A stretch of DNA of 64,000 bases from NCBI GenBank assembly GCA_021297895.1, contig JAJTHN010000016.1, forward strand, positions 16,681-80,680. The letters run 5' to 3'. The stretch comes from Phycisphaeraceae bacterium. GTDB lineage: Bacteria > Planctomycetota > Phycisphaerae > Phycisphaerales > UBA1924. This document shows, one piece after another, positions 28,671 through 38,412 of this stretch. Positions within the stretch are counted from its first letter, which is position 1. Each line of letters opens with the position of its first letter. The notes beneath the pieces were generated by a model, which saw nothing but the letters and a program-made list of their open reading frames with translations, had not been told where the DNA came from and did no database searches. The translations under genes and the position numbers were made by a program.

Positions 28671-29342
28671 ATGAGTACAGCGCAAGTTGGCGAGAATCAG
28701 GCAGGGGGTCTTCTGAGCACGCGGCCGGCGGGGGTGCTGGTGGCGATCCTCGGTGGCATCGCGACGGGGGCGTCGCTGGTCATCGCGCTGGCGGCGGTTA
28801 CGGATGCTCGCCCGAACTGGATCTTGTTGGCCTTCGAGGTTGTCGCGATGATGGCCGGCGTTGTTTGCGTGCTCGCTGGCCTGCGTGTTCTGCGTGAGGG
28901 ACCGGCGATCACGCTGTTCTGCGTCGCGGGAACGATCATGACCGCGGCGCTCCTGGGCGGGGTCGGATCCAATTGGACCGTTCGCGGATTCTCTCTCTGG
29001 CTCGGGTTGTTCCTTCGCGCGGGAATTGGCGGGATGCTCGTTGCACTCGCGGGCGCGGAACTTCTTTCGCGCCGCCCGGGAGTGAGCATGCCCCTGCTGC
29101 TGCGTTCGGTCCTTTGGGTTCTGCCGCTGGTGTCGATGATCGGCGCGGCGGTCCTGCTGCGTGGAGCTTGGCCCAACCTGCACCCGCTGGCGCAGATGCT
29201 TCTGGTGCTCTTTGGCGGCGCGCTCGCCTGCGTGTTCGCGGCGGGTTCAGCCCACTACGCCATCCGGGCATTTATCGTCGGCGCAGAAGCAGCCACCGCG
29301 GGCGTATTGCGCGGTGGGGTGGGGGACGGGCGCTTGGGCTGA
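28671..29342 (+). CDS. Hypothetical polytopic membrane protein
   Basis: A 223-residue protein with about six hydrophobic segments (first at about residues 20-43, last at about 180-205). No catalytic or transport motif is visible. I chose ATG 28671 (MSTAQVGENQ); a GTG at 28626 is in frame but neither has a clear ribosome site. It diverges from fliD and converges on the next gene with a 12-bp gap. Function unknown. Confidence 0.65.
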   Translation: MSTAQVGENQAGGLLSTRPAGVLVAILGGIATGASLVIALAAVTDARPNWILLAFEVVAMMAGVVCVLAGLRVLREGPAITLFCVAGTIMTAALLGGVGSNWTVRGFSLWLGLFLRAGIGGMLVALAGAELLSRRPGVSMPLLLRSVLWVLPLVSMIGAAVLLRGAWPNLHPLAQMLLVLFGGALACVFAAGSAHYAIRAFIVGAEAATAGVLRGGVGDGRLG

Positions 29343-29354
29343 ACAAACGCCCGA

Positions 29355-31244
29355 TCAGTCCTTGGCCTTGATCGGGCCGAGAATGAACGAGTCCGATCGC
29401 ATCCCGCTTTCGGTCCAACGCAGATCACCCACGGACGGGCCGATGAACTTGAGAACATCCTCGATTGGCGGCAGCTTGCTGGCCCACTTGGGCGGCTCGA
29501 TGTTCAGACCCTCGAGCATCTCTGGATCCAGACCGCCAAGTGCTCCGAGAGTCATTGCGCGATAGCCGGCGGGGTCCTGAAGTTGCCAGTACACGTACCG
29601 CAGGTTCTGGGCAGTGTCTTCGTAGAAGTACGTCGTCGCGCCGGGCTTGAGCTTGCTCATCGCCGCGGTGTAGCTCGCGTCTTTGGAGAGTGAGGTCGGC
29701 GAGGGGTTGGCCGCTTGACGCATCAGGTTCTCAACGTCGGATTTCGCACCGACATACGCCCATCCGCCGCCGACGCCGATGGCGATCGGTGCGGGGCCCA
29801 TGTCCTCGTTGACGAAGATCTGGTTGCCTTCGAAGTCCGCGGGCTTGAAACCGGCCTGAGCACCGAAAGCGGTCAGAAGGTTCTTTACGGGCACATCATC
29901 CGTCACGCGGACGATCGTCACGTTGCGGGAACTGGTCACCGAAAGAGGCGACTCGATGGTTTTGACGCCGTAAATCTCCGGCCCGAGTACGGCAAAGAGC
30001 GGACCAACGATCCCCTCAGCCTGATCGAGCACGGGCAGGATGCTGCCTCGCATTTCCTCGGGAAACTCGTTGATGCCGGCGCGGACGACTTCCATCAGTC
30101 GGCTGAGGCGAATGTTCGCGGCGCTCACACCCGTGGCGTCGCCGCTGATGAATGCCGGAACTTCGGGCATCCCGGCCATCGGCTCGATGAGCCCCATGAT
30201 GCCCTTCTGCGGCGGCATATCCAGGAAGACGCTGAACTCCGCGGCGACGTTGTCGGCCGCGCCCGAGCCGAAGCCGACCGCGACAGTCGCGGAGCGGGCG
30301 CCCTTGACGCCCAGAAGCTTGAGCACGGAATCGGTCATCGGGCTGGCCAGGATCTCGGTGAACTGCATGGCCGGAACAAACTCGGCCTCCGGGTCGTTCA
30401 TCGCCGCGGCGAGTGCGGGATCGCGGGCAAGCTTCGCGACCATGTCGATCATGCCGCCGAGGCGTAGGGATGACGAGGCCGGGTGGGCCTTAAGGGCGTC
30501 TTTGTACGTCGCGGTTCCGGCGAGCGTGCCCGCGCTGCCGCCCTTGCCCTCGGCGCGATCGATCGCGTCCTTGACTGCCGGGGCCGACGTTCCGACCAGG
30601 ATCAGTCCGCCGACACGGGCGACGTTGAACTGGTCTTCGTGCTCGATCTCCGTGCCGTCCTCGTCCTTGCGGACCGGTCGGATGGTGTAGATCGTTGTGC
30701 CGGCGTAGGTCTCTTCTTCGGACTTGGCCGAGCCGTCGCGAACGACGCGCTCGACGCCCTTCTCGAAGATGTTGATCATCTGCTCGGCCTTGTCGCCGTA
30801 CCACGCAGATGCGAGGCCCTCGAACTTCGGCAGAGCGCTGGACTTGTCGCCGGCTTTCTCACGGGTGACGAAGTAAATCGCCATGCCGATAGGGCCGGAC
30901 GGCGGCGAGAGATCCTCACGCTTGACGTCCGCGGCTTCGAGCATCTCGTCGAGGAACTTGTTGTACTGTTCCAGGCCGTCCTTGAACTCCTCCTCGCGCA
31001 ACGCCGTCCAGAACGTCTGAACGCTGGGCGTGGCCCAGAGTTTGCCGAGATTCGAGGCGTCAAAGCTCTCGCGGAACTTGGTGTAGTCGTCGATGCTCAA
31101 GAAGCCGATGGTCTGCTCGGGCACGAGGTCGGCGATCGTGGGCTGCTCGGAGGCGAGCGCAGCGCAAGAAATCCAAAGCCCCGCCGCGGCGGCGACGGGG
31201 GCGAAAACTCGGCGTGCGGTGACGGCAGTAGCGACAGTGTTCAT
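29355..31244 (-). CDS. Hypothetical secreted protein, about 630 residues
   Basis: An exported protein with a signal peptide at about residues 1-32 (VFAPVAAAAGLWISCAALAS|E). The mature part is acidic with repeated hydrophobic beta-strand-like stretches such as GLILVGTSAPAVKDAIDRA and GWAYVGAKSDVENLMRQA, which look like two copies of a similar fold element. This pattern (an exported protein that reads out values with 'I/VG.S.. V..A') recalls DUF3352-type proteins, but I do not claim membership. Start at ATG 31244 puts the signal peptide in a standard place; ATG 31268 is an in-frame alternative. Function unknown. Confidence 0.75.
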   Translation of the reverse strand: MNTVATAVTARRVFAPVAAAAGLWISCAALASEQPTIADLVPEQTIGFLSIDDYTKFRESFDASNLGKLWATPSVQTFWTALREEEFKDGLEQYNKFLDEMLEAADVKREDLSPPSGPIGMAIYFVTREKAGDKSSALPKFEGLASAWYGDKAEQMINIFEKGVERVVRDGSAKSEEETYAGTTIYTIRPVRKDEDGTEIEHEDQFNVARVGGLILVGTSAPAVKDAIDRAEGKGGSAGTLAGTATYKDALKAHPASSSLRLGGMIDMVAKLARDPALAAAMNDPEAEFVPAMQFTEILASPMTDSVLKLLGVKGARSATVAVGFGSGAADNVAAEFSVFLDMPPQKGIMGLIEPMAGMPEVPAFISGDATGVSAANIRLSRLMEVVRAGINEFPEEMRGSILPVLDQAEGIVGPLFAVLGPEIYGVKTIESPLSVTSSRNVTIVRVTDDVPVKNLLTAFGAQAGFKPADFEGNQIFVNEDMGPAPIAIGVGGGWAYVGAKSDVENLMRQAANPSPTSLSKDASYTAAMSKLKPGATTYFYEDTAQNLRYVYWQLQDPAGYRAMTLGALGGLDPEMLEGLNIEPPKWASKLPPIEDVLKFIGPSVGDLRWTESGMRSDSFILGPIKAKD

Positions 31245-31334
31245 GGCGTTCTCATTGGGCACGGTCATCGTGGCGGATAGGTAAATCAGAGCAGCCGAAG
31301 GCCGACGTGCCGGGGCGATGGGTGCTCGCGTTTG

Positions 31335-31358
31335 CGGGGCGCGGTAGCTCAGTGGTTG
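31335..31358 (+). other. tRNA 5'-half remnant
   Basis: The sequence around GCGGTAGCTCAGTGGTT matches the 5' part of a tRNA: end of the acceptor, U8-A9-like bases and the D arm GCTCAGTGGTT. No anticodon arm, TTCGAAT loop or matching 3' acceptor follows; the next bases are a GGGAAAAAAGG run. It is thus a fragment and not a working gene. Such fragments can be leftovers of integration at a tRNA gene, but no integrase is near. Confidence 0.45.
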
Positions 31359-31391
31359 GGAAAAAAGGCTGGGACGCGGACGGCGGGGCGA

Positions 31392-32432
31392 TCAGTTATT
31401 CGTGTCCTTGAGCGCATCGGGTGTGCCAAAGTCCGACCTGCCGGGCGGGGCGAAGTACTTGTGCCCGCTGTTCGGCGTGTTCTTGTCGTAGGCGAACGCG
31501 TCACGGTTGCGGATGAAGTCGCGCACGTATCGGGCCGGAATGGCGAAGCCGATGCCCTCACCGAGCGGGATCTTCATGTTGGTGACCCCGATGACCTCGC
31601 CGCGGATGTTGAACAGGGGTCCGCCGGAGTTGCCGGGGTTGATCTGGGCCGTGGTCTGGATGTACGACATGCCTTCGAAGGAACGGGCCTTGGTGGCGAC
31701 GACGCCGGTCGAGAGCGTGCGCTCAAGGCCGAGGGGAGCGCCGATGGCGAAGACCTCCTGCCCGGGGGCGAGGTCGTCCGTGTTTTCGATGTAGACGGTG
31801 GGGAAGGGCTTGCCGTCCTGAGGCTTGAGCTTGATCAGCGCAAGATCGACGTGGTCGTTCACCGCGATGATCTCGACATCTTCGATGACTTCGCGGCGCA
31901 GGTCGACCGCGCCACCGGCGGTCGACGACTGGCGGAACATCGTGGCCCGCAGCTTGGTTTCGCCCTGGATGACGTGGGCGTTGGTGATGGCAAAGCCATC
32001 GGGATGGATGATGAAGCCCGAACCCAGGCCGCCGGGCGTGCTGACCATGATCACGCCCTCGCCGAACTGCTTGCTGAGTTCCTTGGGCGTGCGCTCGGGC
32101 AGGGAGTTGTTGGAGCGGAACAGATCGGTGCTCTTGGCCCCCTCGCTCTCCTCCTGCTGTACGGCGCGGGTGATGGCATCGATCCGCGTCCGGGGCAGTT
32201 CAAGGACGGTGTGGCCCAGGTCCAGCCAGATCGTCTCGCGATTTTCCTTGATGATCGGCGCAACGATCTTGGAGCCATCGGTCAGGGCGATGGTGTCGCC
32301 GCGGACGGCGTTCGAGGGTGCCGCGGCGGGTGCCGCGGGAGCCGCGGGAGCCGTGGGCGTCGCGGTCGGAGCGGGTTCGGACGCGACGGCTCCGGAAAGC
32401 ACGAGTGCGACAGTGGCGAGCGCGATGTTCAT
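31392..32432 (-). CDS. Secreted trypsin-like serine protease (HtrA/DegP-like, no PDZ)
   Basis: A 346-residue exported protease. The signal peptide (MNIALATVALVLSGAVAS) is followed by an Ala/Pro linker, a domain of about 60 residues and the trypsin-like fold. The catalytic residues are His in FAITNAHVIQGE, Asp in NDHVDLALIKLK and Ser in INPGNSGGPLFN. The chain ends about 60 residues after the serine, so no PDZ domain is present, unlike DegP. ATG 32432 has a GGAG six bases upstream and gives a good signal peptide; the frame is open much further upstream but only as non-protein-like sequence. It diverges from the FG-GAP gene across 295 bp. Confidence 0.88.
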   Translation of the reverse strand: MNIALATVALVLSGAVASEPAPTATPTAPAAPAAPAAAPSNAVRGDTIALTDGSKIVAPIIKENRETIWLDLGHTVLELPRTRIDAITRAVQQEESEGAKSTDLFRSNNSLPERTPKELSKQFGEGVIMVSTPGGLGSGFIIHPDGFAITNAHVIQGETKLRATMFRQSSTAGGAVDLRREVIEDVEIIAVNDHVDLALIKLKPQDGKPFPTVYIENTDDLAPGQEVFAIGAPLGLERTLSTGVVATKARSFEGMSYIQTTAQINPGNSGGPLFNIRGEVIGVTNMKIPLGEGIGFAIPARYVRDFIRNRDAFAYDKNTPNSGHKYFAPPGRSDFGTPDALKDTNN

Positions 32433-32727
32433 GAGCATCTCCGTGGCGAAAGCGTGACGAACGGGCGAGTGTGGATCGGGGAATGGATTGCCGGGGATTC
32501 CGGCGTTGATGCACCTGAGTTTGGCCGACGATCGACGGTAAAGGCCTAGGATTGTTTGGGGCGCGGGAATCGACGTTGCAACAAAAAACAGCCGCAGCGG
32601 GTTTTTTACTCCCGCGGTAGACTCCGTAGTATACCGCGACGGACTCGGACATCGTCGTCGCGATCCTTGGGTAGAGGGTCGCCGGATGCCGGTGCACCGT
32701 TCACCCCGCAATCTCTGAAAGGTCAAC
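32433..32727. other. Divergent promoter region with an AT-rich patch
   Basis: The spacer between the protease and the FG-GAP gene. It holds an unusually AT-rich stretch at about 32577-32612 (AACAAAAAACAGCC and GGGTTTTTTACTCCC) and a TAGTATACC patch near 32627, either of which could belong to promoters. A GAAAGGTCAAC ribosome site precedes the plus-strand gene. No defined operator or gene was seen. Confidence 0.4.
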
Positions 32728-35139
32728 ATGCCCACCCCGACCGTCCGCACGCTCCTTGCCCTCACAGTCGCTCTGGCCGGCGGCACCGTCGCGATCGCGC
32801 AGCAGAACGACGCCAAGGCGGCCGGACCGCTCGCCCCGTACTTCGGCTTCGAGCCGTCCCGCGTTCTGGTGGTCGATCGGGACGCGGGTCCGATGGTCTC
32901 CGGCGACTTCAATGGCGACGGCCGTCCGGACCTGCTGATCGTGAACAACTCCAAGAGCCGGATCGAGGTCAACCTCCTTCGCGAGAAGCCGATGACTCAG
33001 GAGGAAGTTGAACGCGGCATGAAGGTCAACCAGCTCCGCCCCTCGCCGCATTATGACCGCAAGGACACATCCCTGCCTCAGCGTTTGACCGCAGTTCGCA
33101 CCGCGGATGTCAACGGCGACAAGAAGCTTGACCTCGTTTATGTGGGCGCGAATCCCGCGGAGGTCGTCGTTCTCGCGGGCGAGGGCGACGGCACGTTCAA
33201 GCCGCTCAACCGCCAGCGTGTCCGCGGCCTTGGCGCCCGCCAGGGCGGCCTCTTTGTCGCTGACGTGATGGGTGACAGCGGGCTGGAAGTCATCACGCTC
33301 GCTGAAGAGCGGATCGTGGCGTATCCGCTTTCCGCCCGTGGCGAACTGGGCGAACCCCGCCGACTCGGCTCGGGCGGCGCGGTTCTGGGCATGATGCTGG
33401 GCGACTACAACGGCGACAGCCTGCAGGACATTCTCGCGGTCGTCGGCGACGAGCAGATGCCGCTGCGTGTGTGGCTCCAGCGTCAGGACCCCGCCTCCAC
33501 GGCCAAGCGTGGGTTGATCGGGGCCGAACTGCGGTTTGAATCGCCCGCGCTGCGTGCCGTGGATCGCGCAACCTTCTCCGGGCGCAAGAACTCGAGCCTG
33601 GGGATTGTCGAGCGGGTTTCCCGGCGGGTGGTCTTCTACGACCTTGTTTCCTCCGCTATTGAGCCCGCGGGCGGACAGGGTGAGCGAGAGACGCAAGCCG
33701 AGGTTTTCGGCTTCAGCGACGGCGCGAACAAGGACCGTTCCGCGGTCACGTTCGACATCGACGGCGACGGCATGCTCGATCTGCTGGCCACGAACGCGAA
33801 AAACAACACCATCGACCTCTACCGCCAGGCCGCGGGCGCCGGGCTCGGCGATCCGGAGGCCTTCAGCGCGTTCAAGCAGCCCAAGCAGATTGCCGTCGCG
33901 GGTCCCGGCGCGTGGGACAGCGGCCAGACCGCAACGGTCTTCGTGCTCAGCGAAGAGGAGAAGGCGGTTGGGGCGGCGCGTTACGACTCGGCGTCGCGTT
34001 CGCTCTCGTTCCCCACGCCGCTGCCGGTGAAGACCTCCGGGGCCAGCCCGGTGGCGATCGGCTATGTCTCGCTCGATGGTGTGGGCACGCTGGCGGTCGT
34101 CGCGCGGAACAAGCGTGACCACACGCTCGAGTTGCACCAGCCGTCGCTCAAGGGCGAGGGCGACAAGGCCGACGGCATCACGACGATCCCGCTGACTGGC
34201 GTCAACCGTCCGCCGCAGAGCATGCTCGCGGCCGATGTTGATCAGGATGGCTTCAGCGATCTGCTGCTCTTCACCCCGGGCGAGCCGATGGTTATGGTCC
34301 GCGGTGCCAGCGAGAAGGGCCGTCTGGACAAGGTGCTCACCAGCGAGACCATGCCCAACTTCGGTCTGGTGCAGGCGGCCGGTCCGACGAACACGGCGAT
34401 GGTCGACTGGGACAACAACGGCAAGCCGGAACTGCTCATCGCCGACAAGAACTTCGTCCGAGCCTGCCGCTACGACCAGGCCGCGGGCTGGAAGGTCGTC
34501 GCGCAGGTCACGGTTCCCGACTCGGGCACCGAACTTGTCGGTCTGACGCAGCTCCCGGGCAAGCCTGGCGATGCGCCGACGCTGGTCGTGAGCGATCGCG
34601 GCAACAACCGCATGCTCTTTGTCAGCCCCGCGGGCATCGATCAGCGAGTGCGGCTGATGGGCTTCACGCCCGGCGCGATCTTCGCGGGTGAGTTTGCGGG
34701 CGACAAGCAGCCCGGCATCCTCGCGCTGGCCGACGACGCCTTCGGCCTGGTGCGTCTGGCCGGACAGCGCGTCAAGCTCGAGCAGTTCGCCGCGTTCCGC
34801 TCCGAAGCCAAGGACCGCAGCGAGTACAACCTCGAGTTCGGCGATGTCAACGGCGACGGGTTCATGGATGCGGTGGTCCTGGATGCCGGCGAGCAGATGC
34901 TGAGCATCCTCACGTTCAGCGCATCGCGCAACGTTCAGCTCGGGACCGAGTTCAAGGTCTTCGAGTCGCGTCTGTTCACCGGTGGCGAGGCCCGCGAGTT
35001 CGAGCCGCGCGACCTGCTCATCGCCGACTTCACCGGTGACGGCCGCGATGACGTTGCACTGCTGATCCACGACCGCGTGATCATCTATCCGCAGATGACC
35101 AAGGCCCCGCGCAGCGAGCGTGCCGACGCCAATCGCTGA
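32728..35139 (+). CDS. Secreted FG-GAP/VCBS repeat protein
   Basis: An 803-residue exported protein. The signal peptide ends near residue 24 (GGTVAIAQQ). The rest is repeats with Ca2+-binding-type loops: DFNGDGRPDLLIV, DVNGDKKLDLVYV, DYNGDSLQDILAVV, DIDGDGMLDLLAT, DVDQDGFSDLLLF, DWDNNGKPELLIA, DVNGDGFMDAVVL and DFTGDGRDDVALL. Eight such loops fit one beta-propeller or more, as in integrin-alpha-like proteins. It is probably a surface or periplasmic binding protein; the ligand is unknown. ATG has an AAAGG site. A strong terminator follows the stop. Confidence 0.9.
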   Translation: MPTPTVRTLLALTVALAGGTVAIAQQNDAKAAGPLAPYFGFEPSRVLVVDRDAGPMVSGDFNGDGRPDLLIVNNSKSRIEVNLLREKPMTQEEVERGMKVNQLRPSPHYDRKDTSLPQRLTAVRTADVNGDKKLDLVYVGANPAEVVVLAGEGDGTFKPLNRQRVRGLGARQGGLFVADVMGDSGLEVITLAEERIVAYPLSARGELGEPRRLGSGGAVLGMMLGDYNGDSLQDILAVVGDEQMPLRVWLQRQDPASTAKRGLIGAELRFESPALRAVDRATFSGRKNSSLGIVERVSRRVVFYDLVSSAIEPAGGQGERETQAEVFGFSDGANKDRSAVTFDIDGDGMLDLLATNAKNNTIDLYRQAAGAGLGDPEAFSAFKQPKQIAVAGPGAWDSGQTATVFVLSEEEKAVGAARYDSASRSLSFPTPLPVKTSGASPVAIGYVSLDGVGTLAVVARNKRDHTLELHQPSLKGEGDKADGITTIPLTGVNRPPQSMLAADVDQDGFSDLLLFTPGEPMVMVRGASEKGRLDKVLTSETMPNFGLVQAAGPTNTAMVDWDNNGKPELLIADKNFVRACRYDQAAGWKVVAQVTVPDSGTELVGLTQLPGKPGDAPTLVVSDRGNNRMLFVSPAGIDQRVRLMGFTPGAIFAGEFAGDKQPGILALADDAFGLVRLAGQRVKLEQFAAFRSEAKDRSEYNLEFGDVNGDGFMDAVVLDAGEQMLSILTFSASRNVQLGTEFKVFESRLFTGGEAREFEPRDLLIADFTGDGRDDVALLIHDRVIIYPQMTKAPRSERADANR

Positions 35140-35172
35140 GTCCGTTCCGGGCACATCGCTCAGTTCAACATT

Positions 35173-35216
35173 CGCCCCGCCGCGACCCGCTCTCGGGTTT
35201 CAGGCGGGGCGTTTTG
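35173..35216 (+). terminator. Intrinsic terminator after the FG-GAP gene
   Basis: The arms CGCCCCGCC and GGCGGGGCG enclose a second small hairpin (GACCCG/CGGGTT) and are followed by TTTTGCTTT. It lies 33 bp after the FG-GAP stop and overlaps the last codons of the convergent hydrolase gene. Confidence 0.85.
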
Positions 35217-36132
35217 CTTTACATAGCGCGGCGTTGATCGCCCCCGATGCGATCGCCGCGGTCGCGGGCACCATCCACACGTCCGTGTGCCGCGCACCGG
35301 GGATCATGGTGAATTCCCCCGCTGCGGCCTTTGCGATGCTGCTGCCATCCGCGGGCGGGCACACTTCATCCGCCTCGGGATGCAGCACCAGCAGCGGGCA
35401 CGAAAGCCGACGGGCGATCGTCACGCGATCGAAGGTGCCTTCGGCGTCGAGCCAACCGCGCGGGCAGCCCATACACCATCCGACAAGCCGAAGCGCCGGC
35501 AGCAAGACGTACTTCACCGGAAGCCCCGCCGCGGAAAGCACGCCCTGAGCGGGTGTAGCGGGCAGGCGGTAGGGGGCTTCGGCGATCACCATCGCGGCGT
35601 TGCACGAGACCGCCGCGGCGATGCTCACGCCCGCACCGTACGAGAAGCCCGCGAGCACAACGGGCGTGCTCGAGTCCTTGCCGCGTACGACACCGACGAG
35701 TTCGGCGAGGTTGATCGGTTCGTGCACGCCCAGACTGCACGCCCCGGGCGCATCGCCGAGGCCCGGCGGATCCCACATGATCACACGCGACGCGGTCGTC
35801 AGCAGCGTCGGCAGGCGGTTGAGGCTCGTAACCCGCGACTCAGCCCAGCCCGGCGTGAACACAACGATCGGACCGTCGGCTGCGCGGCCGACGATGTCCC
35901 ATACAGGCAGATCTCGTCCGCGCGATCGCAGCGTCCATGAGGTGAACCGGACCGGGATCGCATCGGGCATGACCACTTCCGCCGGGACGCTGGGAAGCGA
36001 CCGCGCGATCGCCCATCCGCCGGTTCGCCTTGGCGGATGTGTGAGCCTCCATGCCGTGAGCCCGACCATGAGCAGCCACGCGAAAAGAAGCCCGATCGTC
36101 AGCAGCAGAATGAGACCAAGAGGGCTGGGCAT
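35200..36132 (-). CDS. Membrane-anchored alpha/beta hydrolase
   Basis: A 310-residue protein with an N-terminal transmembrane segment (about residues 5-28) and an alpha/beta hydrolase fold. The nucleophile elbow is VVLAGFSYGAGVSI (Ser near 170), the acid is probably Asp in LHPEADEVCPP (near 258) and the base is His in IPGARHTDVW (near 281). The oxyanion region is VVFTPGWAESR. Substrate unknown. Its last codons overlap the terminator of the opposite gene. It starts 36 bp after the stop of RseP on the same strand. Confidence 0.8.
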   Translation of the reverse strand: MPSPLGLILLLTIGLLFAWLLMVGLTAWRLTHPPRRTGGWAIARSLPSVPAEVVMPDAIPVRFTSWTLRSRGRDLPVWDIVGRAADGPIVVFTPGWAESRVTSLNRLPTLLTTASRVIMWDPPGLGDAPGACSLGVHEPINLAELVGVVRGKDSSTPVVLAGFSYGAGVSIAAAVSCNAAMVIAEAPYRLPATPAQGVLSAAGLPVKYVLLPALRLVGWCMGCPRGWLDAEGTFDRVTIARRLSCPLLVLHPEADEVCPPADGSSIAKAAAGEFTMIPGARHTDVWMVPATAAIASGAINAALCKAKRPA

Positions 36133-36168
36133 GGCTCGGGCGGTCGTGAAGGGCGTGCGCGATGATGA

Positions 36169-38277
36169 TCAGCGGAAGAGCAGATTCATCAGATCGTTGT
36201 ACGTGACCACCAGGAAGACCGAGCCGATGAGCACGAGCCCGGCGAGCGTCGCGATGTTCTGCACCACGATGCTGACTGGCCTGCCGGTGAATTGTTCGTA
36301 GAGCAGGAACACAAAGTGCCCACCGTCGACAATCGGCAGCGGGAGGAAGTTGATCACCGCGAGGTTCACGCTGATGACCGCCATGAAGAACAGAACCCAG
36401 ATGATCCCGCGGTCGGCGATCAGGGTCCCCACGTGCGCGATGCCGACGGGGCCCTTGAGGTGCTCGACCTTGACCGTGCCCTGGAACAGACGAGCGAACG
36501 TCAAATATGTCTGCACCATCACGCGGTGCGTTTCACGGATGCCCATGGCCAGCGCCCCGGCCAGCGAGTCGGACTTGAGCAAGAACTGCTCGGGTGCAAA
36601 CAGGCTCATCGGCACGGGGCTCTCCCAGGCCAGCGAGCGAAGACCCTGGGCGAGTTCGCTGGTGAGTTCGACCTCGAGCGTCTCTGGCGTATCGATCGGT
36701 CCGATTGGCCGCGAGAACGACAGCGTCACGCGTCGCGATGCTCCGGGGTCCAACACCAGTGCCTTGTCGCGCAGCAGGCTCCAAGCCTCGCTCAGCGTCT
36801 GGACGCGAGTTCCGGCGACGCTGAGGAGCGTGGCGCCCGCGGGCAGCCGATCGAGCCCGATGAGTTTCGTGACGGTCGTGCCGCCCGCGGCGGTCATCGT
36901 GGGCCAGCGAGCGACATGTGCCGAGGTCTTCATCGTTGTGCCCGGCGCAAAGCCGATGGTTCCCTCGCGGCTCACAGGCACCTTCATCCGCTCGCTCAGG
37001 ACGAGCTTCCCGGTCGTGTCCGTCCGGGCGACAACGACATCGATCGTCTTCCCTTTGCTCGCCCGGATCTCGGCGATGCCGGCCGCGAGACTGGGCCACT
37101 CCACCGTGCCGAGCATCGCGAAGACATCGCCGTCCTTGAGCCCGGCCGCGAGGGCCGGGGTGTGGGCCTTCTCGATGGCCATCACGGGCAGGAGCCCCGC
37201 GACGTGCTCGAGACCCGCCTCGGTGGAGTCGGGCAGAAGCACGCGTGCGAGCATGGTCTGGTGGGGGGGATTGAGCGCAACGGTCGTCTCAGTGCCGGAC
37301 GGCGAGCGGAAGGCGATCTCGATCGGAGCACCATTGCTCGTGCGGGCAGCTTCGAGAAGGGCCGCGGGGCTCGACGGGTTGGTGATCGTGCCCGCACGCG
37401 TGAGCACCGAGCCGGGCTCGACGCCCTGCAGCCCGGCGCGCGCGTAGATGTCCCGGAGCGCCGCGTTGACCGCCGCATCTCCGCCATCACCCTCGAGTTC
37501 GAGCGATTGCCCGGGGCCGACGCCGATGGAGAGCAGTCGGGTCTGAGGATCTTCCTTGGGCACGATCTCGAATCGCAGGTTCTTCGGCAGGCCGCTGCGG
37601 AGCACGTCGAGCACAACGGCCTCATCCCGAGCGCCCATGGCGACGGTGATGCTCAGGTCCTTGAACGAGTCCGGCGGACGGCCGTTCATCATCACGATGC
37701 GATCGCCCGGCCTGAGCCCGGGTTCGGTCACACCCAGTTCGCTGGCGTTGCTGGCGAGCGTTGTCGCCGCGGGGCTGCCGGGGAGAACCTGCCCGATCGT
37801 CGCGGGCTCGGTCTTGAGGCCGACGCTGAAGACCACCACAAAGAGAACTGCCGCGGCGAGAACGTTCATCACCACGCCCGCGGAGATCACGATCATCCGC
37901 TTCCACGGCTTGCAGTTCTGGTAACTGTCGGGCTCACTGCTGCGGGCACCGGGGTTGTCGTCCTCCTGCCCGAGCATCTTGACGTATCCGCCCAGCGGGA
38001 GAATGTTCCAGCGGTACTCGGTCGGGCTCATGGTGCCGGCGTTCCCCGCCCTGACGGCCGCGGCGTACTCCTCGCCGCTCGATCCGGCGCGTACGCCCAG
38101 CCCCTTACGGTATGACACGATCGCCGGGCCGAACCCCAGCGCGAACGCGAGCACGCGGATTCCCGCCCAGCGTGCGGCGAGAAAGTGCCCCAGTTCATGA
38201 ATCAGGATGATGAGGCTGAACCCCGCGATCACCGTGGCCAGGTCCAGAACCGTCGAAATCGCACTTGACAGAATCAT
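36169..38277 (-). CDS. rseP: Site-2 zinc metalloprotease (RseP-like)
   Basis: An intramembrane M50 protease of 702 residues that cuts membrane-spanning anti-sigma factors or signal peptides. The zinc motif is LIHELGHFLAARWAG (HELGH at residues 27-31), and the second motif with the third ligand is NFLPLPIVDGGHFVFLLYE (near 655). The region between holds at least two PDZ-like parts (for example the one starting VTEPGLRPGDRIVMMNGR). It is about 250 residues longer than E. coli RseP, with the extra length in the PDZ region. The ATG has an AGGA site. No dxr or bamA is beside it, unlike many genomes. Confidence 0.93.
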   Translation of the reverse strand: MILSSAISTVLDLATVIAGFSLIILIHELGHFLAARWAGIRVLAFALGFGPAIVSYRKGLGVRAGSSGEEYAAAVRAGNAGTMSPTEYRWNILPLGGYVKMLGQEDDNPGARSSEPDSYQNCKPWKRMIVISAGVVMNVLAAAVLFVVVFSVGLKTEPATIGQVLPGSPAATTLASNASELGVTEPGLRPGDRIVMMNGRPPDSFKDLSITVAMGARDEAVVLDVLRSGLPKNLRFEIVPKEDPQTRLLSIGVGPGQSLELEGDGGDAAVNAALRDIYARAGLQGVEPGSVLTRAGTITNPSSPAALLEAARTSNGAPIEIAFRSPSGTETTVALNPPHQTMLARVLLPDSTEAGLEHVAGLLPVMAIEKAHTPALAAGLKDGDVFAMLGTVEWPSLAAGIAEIRASKGKTIDVVVARTDTTGKLVLSERMKVPVSREGTIGFAPGTTMKTSAHVARWPTMTAAGGTTVTKLIGLDRLPAGATLLSVAGTRVQTLSEAWSLLRDKALVLDPGASRRVTLSFSRPIGPIDTPETLEVELTSELAQGLRSLAWESPVPMSLFAPEQFLLKSDSLAGALAMGIRETHRVMVQTYLTFARLFQGTVKVEHLKGPVGIAHVGTLIADRGIIWVLFFMAVISVNLAVINFLPLPIVDGGHFVFLLYEQFTGRPVSIVVQNIATLAGLVLIGSVFLVVTYNDLMNLLFR

Positions 38278-38334
38278 GCCGGATCCTATCGGAACCTATG
38301 CCTTCGAGTTGCCGAGAATCGCCCCGGAAAGAAA

Positions 38335-38361
38335 ATGGGCCCGGCTTGCGGCCGGGCCCAT
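38335..38361 (-). terminator. Intrinsic terminator after the redoxin gene
   Basis: On the minus strand the arms ATGGGCCCGGC and GCCGGGCCCAT (11 bp, 5-base loop) are followed by TTTTCTTTC. It is 52 bp after the stop of the redoxin gene and 58 bp before rseP. Confidence 0.88.
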
Positions 38362-38412
38362 CGGAGACTTGATCGCCCGAGATCCGGGCGCGTTTGGCGG
38401 GTTGCGCCGGGA

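Noticed and set aside
31392..32972. Protease start upstream of 32432.
   Set aside because: The open frame runs through the divergent promoter region and into the FG-GAP gene. The GGAG-ATG at 32432 gives a proper signal peptide.
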